Assembly (NCBI GenBank): GCA_026874595.1
Contig: CM049315.1
Span: forward strand, 59,706,889 to 59,770,888
Length of the DNA stretch: 64,000 nucleotides
Direction: 5' to 3'
Source: Sipunculus nudus
Taxonomy: Eukaryota > Annelida > Sipuncula > Golfingiida > Sipunculidae
The notes beneath the pieces are model-generated. The model was not told the DNA's origin. It worked only from the letters and a program-made list of their open reading frames with translations, and made no database searches. A program made the position numbers and the translations under genes. This document shows positions 40,301 to 52,300 of this stretch, in pieces (position 1 is the first letter of the stretch; every line of letters starts with the position of its first letter).

Positions 40301-43300
40301 TGTTATCATAATTTTTTTTTCTCCTTTCCTTTCTTCTTAATTTCTTTCTTTTATTCTTCATAATTCATCATCACCTCCCCTTTTATTTCTCAGCTTCATT
40401 TAATTTTCAATCAGAAAGGGAACAATCCATTGAAACAGAAAACAAATGATCTGGTAAAATTTTGAATGCATGTTGTACTTTGTTATTTCTACCATTTTAG
40501 TTACAGAGCTTTCTATAAATAATGTCAGTGGTTACTCATCAAGAGACTCGAGACTTTTTAGAGAATCAGTCTTTAGAATAGATGTGTACATGCCATTGGT
40601 ATTCCTGTAGGCTTCTGACTTATTGTAAGAAATATAACTATATTCAGATGACAATACCTGACAAGAGTGGTTGTCAGGGACGTCAGGTAGAGTGGTTGTT
40701 GGGGGTAACTGGTATCAGGGGATACTAGACTTTGTGTGCTAGCGGGATAACAAGTTTGCTGAAGTGTGACTGAGTCAAGTGGTCAGTGTGTAAGGTCTTA
40801 TGTGACAGATTCATACCAAATCTCTGGTGATTGTGTGTGTTCACACTGCTCTCTCCCTGTCAAAGTAAAAGGCTTACCCTAAAGATCCTGTTGAAAGGGC
40901 AGTGATTTACAGGCCACACTTATGAAACCGACTCTCTTTGGTGGAGTCGCCAAATATTAGTTTTTTTGGCCCATGCCCATTGGCATTTGTGATGTTTATT
41001 CCTAGACGTGATTCTGACACCCACCTCAGACCGCAGCACTTTGTGATCTGCCCTGCTGACTTCGATAATAAACATGTCTAATGTCAAAGTATTTGGAGGG
41101 TGTGAATCTAATGACAGGACCTAGTGATGGTTCAATGATATCCCCTTCACAGCTGAACCAGTGTCTCCAGACAGACATTTAATTAAGCTTCCCCCCCCAC
41201 CCCACCCTTGAAGGATGGGTTAGGTTGATAGTTATTGATCAGTTTATTTCTGTATTCTTATTTTGGTAAAAAATGTTTGAGGGTGGATCTACTTAGGTCT
41301 CCCCAAGTTAAAAACTTTCCATTTCAACTTTTTTTTCCTTTCTTCTGCTATTTGATTTGCATCTGATGTTTATTTTTTACCTTGACCTTATCCGGTGGTT
41401 GGGGATTGGGCAAATGCATGCATCTAATTTTTAAAATCCTCTTTGATATTATCCAGGAGCATTATGTAACATATGTTTGATAATAGTGATGAATTGATAG
41501 TAATAAACATAATAGTAATGTATCATAAATATGCAGTGAATAGGATAAATTAATTGTAATAAATATACATGTAATAGTAATGTATCATGAAATTGCAGCA
41601 TAGACCTACAAAGCTGAAAAGAATAATTCTCTTCTCTAATTAAAAAAGAGTTTCTGTGAATTAAAATATTGAAAGAATTCTTTGTTGACTGATGAAAGTA
41701 AAAGAAACCATAATAAGAATGCTAACTTTCCCAGGTCTTAGGATTAAGATCCTCATTTGTGAAAGAATTATTTTGATCTGAAAAAAAAAGTCAGGAAAGT
41801 CTGTCATATTTTTTAATTTAGTAATTTATTTGCAAAAGACCTCTTTTAAAAGGTGTAAAATCTATATTTAATGGAACCACAGGTAACCATGATATGCTAG
41901 ATCCTTCGTTTTTGTATTTAATAGGCAGCAGAGCCAAGACAGTGCTAAAATACACCTGATTTGATGCTATGGGTGGATGTCTGAGGCAGGTCCAGTTGAC
42001 TCCACCCTGTTGAACAATAAACGGTCCAGGGATTGGCAACTATAGTTGGCGTAGAATAAATAACTGTTTCCAAACAGACACAGTTGCATTTATTTGGCCA
42101 CTGTTTGACCAAAGTGACACTCCTGCGACCCTGAATGACCAGGTCTTTAAAACTGTTGACACAGTCAGTCTCCCACAATAACTGGTCCCTTTAGCTTAAG
42201 AGGGGACTTGCCGGTTGTAAGGTGCTAAAGTCAGTGCAGCAGCTTTAATAGCGGTGTCAGAGACTTGGCATCTACCTCCATTTTTCCTGCTAGGATGCTG
42301 AGCGTGACATCGATGCTGGAGCTCCCGGCTCCAAACTACCTCTGGTTTTCCAAGCTCGCAGTAACAAACTTACCACAGGTAGGGCATACAAATCAAATCA
42401 GATAGATATATCAATTTAAACTAAGAGCTATTGTTGAATTTCAGTGGGCAAAAGAGCTAAATATGAATTTAAGGTAAATGGGATTGATTTAAAAAATAAT
42501 ACTACTTGCACGGACAAGAATATGTGAGGAAGCAAATAAAGAACACTTATGATTAAAAAAAAGAATAAAATTGAAAAAAATGTAAACTGTAAAAGACTTT
42601 ATTCTGGGGTGACCCTCATGAAAACTCAAGTGATTTTTAGTCTGTTTCTTATGTTACAAAATACACACAAAGCATATATAATTGATTAATTGATAATTTT
42701 AAGCAAGGAGAGTATTAATATGGAGGAGGTTGTGCATGAGTTATTGAAACTACTTACGAGATACCTGTGCTTCATCAACCTTGGTAACCATCTGGACAAT
42801 TTTGGGCCTAACATTTTCCATTGAGTCAAAAGTATCTTTGTGATTGCAGGTCCATTTAAATTAGTGGCTAAATATTATTAAAACGATGAGAGAGAGTCCC
42901 TAATATAATTTACAAATTTAAATAAATCTTTGTGATTTTATTTCAAGACTTGATCTTTCATGGATAATTTATATCAACATTGTGTGTCTCATAGCTGCAT
43001 TCATACATTAATGACCTATTCAGGTTGCACTGTTGCACAACCCAGGTGTGGTGTTTTGTTTCAGTATGTTTCCTTGTAGGTGGGGTTTCACTGGTGTGTA
43101 ACGTACTAATGACACTATTCACGGTGACAAACACACCTACTGAGGTCAACCACACCGTAAACCAAAGACAAGACACAAACACACACATATATGTATATAT
43201 ATATTTTTTCCCCCATGACTCACTTTGTTTTGTAAAATAAATACATTTCACTGCCTATATGCTATAAAAAAATGTCTCATTCAACTGATCAGTGGTCCAC

Positions 43301-46300
43301 ACCATCCACAACCAGTGACATAGCATAGCTGCGAATGACTCTCTTTGTCCTGGCACAAAGAAATTCCCTTGCTAATTGTCAGGCATTTGCCATGCAACAC
43401 TAAGTCTTACCAGGGCATTTATTCACCTGTTGGGTTCAGTTGAAAGCTCTGAATTGCCATTTGCTTTTTGTAACAATATGCGCAACACCCCAGTAAACTT
43501 TCCTGCAGGGCTGGTACCTTAAGTCTTTTTTCAGGCTGTTATGCATGGTTTGCGTTGATTAATTCGTTTTGGAGCATCTGTAGTCACCTGGGATGCTTCA
43601 GTAGATTGCCGCTAAATTGGCATCACGTGGACCGATCGTCTTCTCCTGAATACATTCCATGTAAGGAGTTTATAACGCACTTACTGAGTCATTGAGCGAC
43701 ACTTGATGTAGCAGGTCTACACTCCCACAGATAACACAACAACTAAAACAAGAAATATGTTTATCGCCCATAAAAAATGCCGTCCACATATATATGGAAA
43801 TATTTATTAAATCATTGATTTTAATTCTCTCTTTTTTAAGGTCACTCAGAAATTCAGAAAACTTTCCTCACATTCATAAATTTTCTGAGGTAAACAAAAC
43901 ATGTTGCATTTGGTTATATTCAGAACCAAAAATCTTCATCAACCTAAAACAAGCCTTTCTTTGGGAACTGTTGAAAATGTGGTAAAAATCAATGAAATCT
44001 GAGTTAATTGGAATGTAAATGTAAAAAGTTGTAGAATTTGTCCTGAATGTAAAATTAATCTGAGCTGGTGAATAAAACACTCACTGCTAAAGTGTAGATA
44101 TGGTTATTTTTACATAGGTAAATGTATCAATTAAATAGCTCAATTTTGGAGAGTTTTATCTGCTAATTAATTTGTGATAATGGACACTGTATCTTTATAG
44201 TTGTTTTCTTATTTCATAAGCTGCTGAATAAAAAAGAAATATCTGAGATCTAGGGCTTGAAAAAATTCCGTCACAGGGTCCAGTCACAGGAAGGGTGATA
44301 ATGAGAACTAGTGCATGTGTGTGTCAGTGAGGTCTGCACAGTAACAGTCACTGTGACATCACTCCAGCCAGCCAGGTGTGGAAAATATAATAGTGGTGAC
44401 CTAAACTGAACTCTAACAGTTAGTTGGGGTGAGGTGTGATGACCTTCTTAGGACACAGGTCTAAGCCTGTTGTGGTTATAAATCAAATCGTGGTGACTTA
44501 ATTCATTCAATTATCTTGATATTACACACCAGCCAGAACTAGCGGTCATTCTGAATAGTTTAACCCTGCTTGACCGTTATTGATGACCAGTCAGGCAACC
44601 AGGGACTGCCCATTACATATGTATATATTTATAGATGGGTGTAATCCAGGCCCTTGTTAAGTGACCGACAATGATTGAATGACCAGGCTGTAACTTCCTC
44701 ACAAGGTGGGGTTTTGCCGTTGGAAGCATGGGTTTGAATCATAATGGTAAGTGTGGGCCACACCTATACCTCCATCATGACTATTGTCATTAATGGACCG
44801 AAGTGACCACAGAGTAGTGTGGAATACATGTACTGTATAATTATGGTTAACAGTGTGTGTGTCCTGACAACAGGCACAAAATTAACATGATTGTACAAAC
44901 ATGCCCCCAGGGTCAACCATATATATATAAAATATATAAGATACAAGATATAAGAAGGCTGAAGAAACATTAGTAAAAGAGCCTGTGTAAATGATTTCAT
45001 TACAAACATGAACCAAATATATATTTGATGCACATCAGGTTTTTTCAAGAAATTTCAAAATGTACTGAAAGCAGAAAAAGATTAAGACTAGGATAGGTCA
45101 TATTATTGTTGGCATCCAAGTTGATCATAAGTTCTGTTTTAAGAACACTTATCACCGTGTACAACAGAGCTTTCCTAATTACACACTTGAACTTATTGAC
45201 TGAGAGGTTTTATTCATCAAATTAATTGGAAGACACAGGAGTCAACAAAACCAAGGTCAGTTAGTACAGAGATGGGGAGGCTGACAGTGATACTTTTTGT
45301 GTGGTCGTCTGTATTTCTGATCCTTTATCTGAAACATACAACCTCGCATCAACCACTGCATAAAACGAGGCATGAGTTATGATTTATCATAATTCAGTGT
45401 GCCTTGCCCATATGCCCTGAACCGTGGGGTTTGGTAATGCCTGACTGACCACCAGTTCAAGGTGTGGCCTAATAGGACGTCAGTGGCCTGCTCTACTTGC
45501 TGTGGGCAATTCAGGACATATGTTGGCTTAACATTTTTGTAACCTTATATTGACATGCGTATTAAGATACATAAATGGTCACATTTGTGTGGTTTAAGAG
45601 AGCTTTGACTGAAGAGACCCAGATCGGGTTGGGTCAGTTGAATCTTAATCTTTCATTTAATATGTATAAATGTAGCACACATTCATTAATCGGTTGAACT
45701 GTGTGAGAAGATTGTTTATATATAAGTACATGAGTATATCTCATCATTGACCTCTAAAGGAGCTTAGAAATAACAGTGCGTTCACCAAATATGGAAACCA
45801 GTGGAGCATGGCCTGGGCAGGATGGGATGGCAGCCTCTCCCTCTCTCCTCTGATGACGCTGTATCATAACCTACACTCAAAGATGCGTGGCCCTCGGCAA
45901 CAGCAGGCAGCATCACTGGAGAACTTACCTTGGTGTTACCGTGGTGAAGACAGTATGCCTGCGTTCATGGATTGTTATCCAACTCCTGTATATATTCCTG
46001 CGATATACCCGCCCAGCTGGCCGCATACTAACATCACCTTGTTGCCTGCAAATGTAGGTTTTTTGGATATTTATGTGGTGTATCTTTTTACCTTTGTGAT
46101 ACCTGAGTTGGATATATTAATTAACTAGATATTTGTGAATGATTCATCTGAGGTAGGTGGATTACACCTGAGCAGGTAGAATTCTACTTCTGAGGTTAGA
46201 TGATGTTAGATCGAACAAATTATTAAAAAAAAATCAAGTATTTACTTTAGTTTTGTGCTGCAGGACAAAATATTTGAAAAGTCGAAGTGTTTACTTCAGA

Positions 46301-49300
46301 GTGTTTTCATGTTGATAGTTTTTCACAAATCCATAATCATATCCATAATATTTAACAGAATTTGATTTATACCAAGTTTTACCACTAAGGTATAAATTCT
46401 GTATGATCAGGAGCTTGCAAGCAAGGTATTTTTATGCATATGGAAGGATGATTAAAAAGCAATAACTTGCACAGCAGTAAATCTGATAACTTATAGAATT
46501 AAAAAAACGTGGAGCAAACTGAATGACAGTTAGGTTTTTGACAAATTGATTGGTTTTTGACTGATTGACAGTTAGTTTTTTGACTGATTGACAGTTGGGT
46601 TTTTGACAGCAGGTTTTTGACAGGACAGTTTGGGGGTTTTATAGATATGTCACTGCATGAGGAACAAATGAGGAGATTCCGGAAGTCGTTGAGACCATAT
46701 CTTAAACAGACTACAGTCATTGTAATATATGCTGGCATTCATGCACAGAATTTCATGAGTGACTGACAGTATGAGAAAACTAAGTGACATTAGTTAATTG
46801 TCTTGTGGATCTTGTTTGATAAGTTATTTATTGTAGAGGTAGATTTACTGGATTATGAACCTCTGTCAGGTTTTCTTGTTTGTAGTAGTATTCTTCTTAT
46901 CACCTGACCAGTCATAATTCAACCATAACCAGAAAAGATATACAAACCAATCAGAGCTTTAGGATAGTGATATAGGAACCAAAATCTTGACCAGCCAGGA
47001 CCTGGCTAATGGTTTTAGAGTCATAAATTGATCCCATGGAATCTTATTTTAATGATTTAGATGCCATAAACTGACCAGTCAGTACCTAAGTTCAGTGAAA
47101 GGGGTAGCATCAACTGACCAATCAGAACCTAAGTTCAGAGATAGGAGTGGCATCAATTGACCAGTTAGGACCCATGGTTCATGAATTATATTCCATACAC
47201 TGATCATTCAGAGCCTAAGATCATTCATTAAGGCACCATATACTGACCAACCAGAACCTAAGCTCACCGATATAAGCACAATTAATATACTGACCAGTCA
47301 GAACCTACGATCAGTGAAAGGGGTAGCATCAACTGACCAATCAGAACCTAAGTTCAGAGATAGGAGTGGCATCAACTGACCAGTAAGGACCCATGGATCA
47401 TGCATTATATTCCATACACTGATCATTCAGAGCCTGAGATCATTCATTAAGGCACCATATACTGACCAACCAGAACCTAAGATCACTGATATAAGCACAA
47501 TTAATATACGTACCAATCAGAACCTACGATCATTGATATAAGCACAATTAATATACTGACCAATCAGAACCTAAGGTCATTGCTATAGGTGTCATATACT
47601 GACCAATCAGAACCTGAGATCATCGATATAGGCGTCATATACTGACCAACCAGAACCTAAAATCATTGATACTGCACCATTTACGGACCAATCAAAACCT
47701 AAGATCATTGATATAGGCACCATATGCTGACCAATCAGAACCTAAGAGCATTGCTGTAGGTGTCATATTCTGACCAATCAGCACCTAAGATCATTGATAT
47801 AGGCACCAAACACTGACCAATCAACCTAAGATCTTCAATATAAGCACCATATACTGACCAATCAGAACCCTTGTGAAATAGATGACAAAAATTGACCAGT
47901 CAGAACCCTAGGTTAATGATATGATGCCATATATTGACCTGTAGAACCCTAATATCAACAATATGAGTGTCATGATGTGACCAGTCAGATCCTATAGTCA
48001 TTGGCACAGGTGCCATTAATTGACCACTGAGAACCTTAGGTCAGTGATATATGTGCCTTAAACTGACCACCAGATATATGAGGAAAGAACCATTTTGTGG
48101 AATACTTTACTTTTAGAATGGATGTTTCTGCAGAAGCATATAAAACATATAGTGCAATGACAGAGGTTAAATGTGACCATGAAAAAGAAAATTATTAATG
48201 TTAAATTTATGTCAGTTTTTTGTATCATCTTCTTTGATATATACATGATTAATATAAAAGTGCATAGTTTTATGACAATAAGTTTGAACATCTTGTGCAT
48301 CAGACTCTGTTTGCTGACTATTCTGACTGTAGCAGCCTCATGAACCAATTATTTCTTCACCAGGATGAAAGCCTTATCTTCCATACTATTAAAACATTAA
48401 TCAAATGATAAAAATAAATAATAATCAAATATACAATATAATAGTAATTGTATTTCCTTATTAAATGGTACACCATTCATGGTGGCAAGTACTTGATTGC
48501 ATATTAAAGCACTATTGTGCATGAGCAAATCTGATTATATACTGGTTACAAACCAACTCTGCAGTCTTTAGCCCTGTGCCTCAGTCATGCAGAGGTACTG
48601 ATGGTCCAGTTATATCTGGAGAATCTTACCAAACTGGAAACAATACCCCATACATATTCAGCACATTTGGATTGCTCACTGTAGCAAATGAAAATGATTT
48701 ATGTTTTGAACAGTCTATAAATTTTCTTTTGAGTTTTTACATCTTTTTTTGGTGGTAAAATGTTATAAACAAGGTTTTGTGGTCTTAGCCTCATATTATT
48801 ACAGTTTAATAAAGTTAAGTTTCTTTGATTGGAAATCCTCAATATTAATCTATGATATTGAACTTCCAAGCCTGAAAACAAAAATCTGCTTGGTTCAGAC
48901 ACTGCTTCACTAAATAGCACTGATGGTAACTAACATTGTCCAGTATCTGAACTCCTGAGCACTTTTTGCAGAGCATTGGATTTCTCTGATAGGTTATATT
49001 GTACATGGGTTCTCTCTTTCAGCCTGTCCAGATGGAGCCAGTTGACCTCTCCATGAAACCTAACAGTCCTTCAACAGTGCTGCCCCCTGGTGATAATGAT
49101 GCCCGTGGCCTTGACCTTCGTGTTGGGGGTCGCAAAGACTCTGACAGTCCACCCCACAAACTGGGTTCATCCTTACTGTCACTGGAAAGGATAAAAGAAG
49201 CACATAAGTAAGTAAAACACTTACTGTCCAAGATCATCTGAATGCAAGGTCATAACTGTGAGACTGTGGTTATGCCTTTAAGAGTTCTAATCACATACAA

Positions 49301-52300
49301 AGCATTATCCCCGAAAATAGCATCTTCTCATTGAAATAAAATGGATTCTACCAAAATAATGTACTGAAACTGATGGCTTATTCCTGTACATGAGTATTGT
49401 AAAAGTGGACCAGGTGCCATCACTTGCACCAACATAAACATGGCGTGAACTGCATTTTCTGTTTTCTGTACAGCCTTACAACCAGTGTTTTACAACCATG
49501 CATATTCATGTTAGGACTGCTTCTTGTTTGGGATCTGCCACCCATGCAAAAAATCAGACCTCCAGTCATGTGACCTTTTTATGGTAGACAGACATGTGGA
49601 ACATCGACTGTTTACTCACACACAGAACCATAACAAGGCATTAAGCGCCTAAAGGGGAGGTACTGAGAGCGTGTGCTGGGATGTTTTTTGCTGGGAAACT
49701 TTTGCAGAAAGCAAAACTTAACTAATATTGTGAATGAATTGACATTATTGCTCCTGATAATGTAACTTAAAGTGGTACTGGTAGTTCACTCTCTGTGATA
49801 TTTCGCCTTGTATCAGTTACTTAGTCTTCATGGATGTTATGTTCATGAAAGATGGAATGAGTGAAGGCCATCAAATGATTGAAAGGTACAAGCCTTTGTA
49901 CTTGTTTTGTATGGCTAGGTGTTATAAGACAAGCTAGTGGATTATATTGTAAACTATTTTCTGGCCTGGCATTTACTCCCCATGGCTGAACTTTTAGGAC
50001 CACCAGTTATGTGTTGTCAGGCATATTAAGTATGTTTTCAGGTGACTGAGAATATCAGTGTAATGTGTAAGAAGATTTGTAAAGAAACCCTGTATTTTTT
50101 GGATGTTTTGCAAACATTCCTATAATTACTAAAATGTAGCATGCATATACCTTGAAGTTGGCTTTTAATGTTCATTTTCTAGAATATAATATGGACCCAT
50201 TACTTCTTATGTATTTTTCTAAACCTACTTCACTTGAAAATACATCTAACCCTTCTACAATCGTCTTTTTTATTCTAATATTGAATAAACTTGACATTAG
50301 TTTATATGTATTTTTTTCAGAGCATATTCCAGTCTAGGACACATATACAACCCCTCTAAGCGGCCTTACCCCACGTCCACTCAGAGCCCACCCCTAACTG
50401 GAATGGGGTCTAGTCCGTGTCAGAGTCCGCCACAAGCTGAAAAAAGACGGAGGGTTCATAAGTGTGATTACCCGGGCTGTTCCAAAATATATACCAAAAG
50501 CTCACACCTTAAAGCTCACAGAAGAACACACACAGGTAGGTCAAGACGATTTTATCAAGCTATATCTTAAAAAAATTAATTGTTTTATGGAAATGCTACT
50601 CCTATTTTTCCATGGATGCCTTTATTTTTTTTTGGGGGGGGGGGGCAAGGGAAGTGACAGAAGGGGAGCACTCAGTAGTATTGGTGCTGAATGGTGCTCT
50701 ATACCTCACTCCATTAAAAAAATCCTTGTGTGTATTAACAGTGCAAAAAAATCATTATAAAAGATGTGACACATGGTAGATTAAACTTTGTATGGTTCAT
50801 CTGCACCATTCCTAGAACTTTTACACATATTTTTACCCTTTCTGCCTGAACAAAATTCCACATACAATAGAACCTCTATTATCTGACTATTTTTGGGGGG
50901 GAGGGGGACCTAAAATTTGTTTGGATAATTGAGGTTATGGATATGCAAGGTAAAGCATTGTGAGTGTTAGGAGGATAGAGCCACATAGGTATTGTCACAG
51001 AAGTGAAACATTCTCAGCTAGAGAGTAGTTAGAGAGCACATAACTCCACAAAGGATGTTCCAGTATTACAAACAGACACAAAAAAAATCACTCATTCTGC
51101 TTCATAGATCTGGATTTACTTCAAAATTCAATTATTTCATTCTTATATCTGAACCCAGCTCTCCACAAATTTCATTGTGATCCATCCAAACATTTTCAAA
51201 TGTCTTTAACAGATAAAGGAGAAAATACAAACTGTGCAGAGGTTAATTTTATGTGCATACATTAATGTCATCATGACCTTGTGGGTCTTAGTATATGGAG
51301 TCCACAGCCCCTGTCTTTTAATATCATCTGATTCTCAATCTAATTATGAGATTGTTTATTATTGCAGTGACAATAATATTATTGTAAATCAGAGGTTTTT
51401 TTCCAAAATGACAGCATCATTATACAACACAACTCCTTGTCCTTTATGACATGCTTGAGTTGGCCGGCTATCCAGTTCCTTGTTATGTGTGGCACAGGAC
51501 ATATGCTTGACTGAAAGTAGCAAAAACAAATTTCTTGTAATTAGGGCACAAACACTTAGATGTTCATATGATGCTTAACAAACTAAGAGATGTTGTACCG
51601 AACCAGGAAATGTGATATTTGGGAGAACAAGTCATGCCTCAGGCATTTCCCTGACATTTGTGAAGTTAACTAGTAACAACTCAGTAGTATTACAGCCTAG
51701 TTGGTGTATTACAGCCTAGTTGTTGTATTACAGCCTAGTTGTTGTATTACAGCCTAGTTGGTGTATTACAGCCTAGTTGGTGTATAACAGCCTAGTTGGT
51801 GTATTAATAATTACAGCCTAGTTGGTGTTACTTAATTATTTGGTTGTTCACATTCTCCTGTTTTACTGAGTATAAAAAATTATCTAGGTTTGTATTTATA
51901 CCCTGGTAAAATGAAAGGATGTGTTGCAGCTATCTATATGTGTCTTACCCCCCATTGTGGTTAATAATATAATAGTATCTGTTTATAGTCCTTCTTTACT
52001 TCCTGGTTTGATTGGGGTCACTTCCTGATATTATGAATAATGGATCACATGCTGATAGCAGTTTTAAAATCTAGATAAAAGCTTTTCCCCTGCAGAGACC
52101 CACAAAATCAGACAGAATCCATAAAATCAAACAGAGACCAACAAAATCAGACAGAATCCAACAAAATCAGAAAGAATCCCACAAAATCAGACAGAGACCC
52201 ACATAATCAGACAGAATCTCACGAGATCAGACAGAATCCCTCAAAATCTGACAGAGACCCACAAAATCAGACAGAGTGCCCACCAAATCAGACAGAATCC

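Noticed and set aside
40097-40363. 88-residue Phe-rich membrane-like frame
   Set aside because: Product of a pyrimidine-rich low-complexity tract.
44690-44760. tRNA-like GGGTTTGAATCATAATGG
   Set aside because: B-box-like only; no A box at the right spacing.
49019-49237. 72-residue minus-strand frame opposite exon 5
   Set aside because: Shadow of the PVDLS exon.
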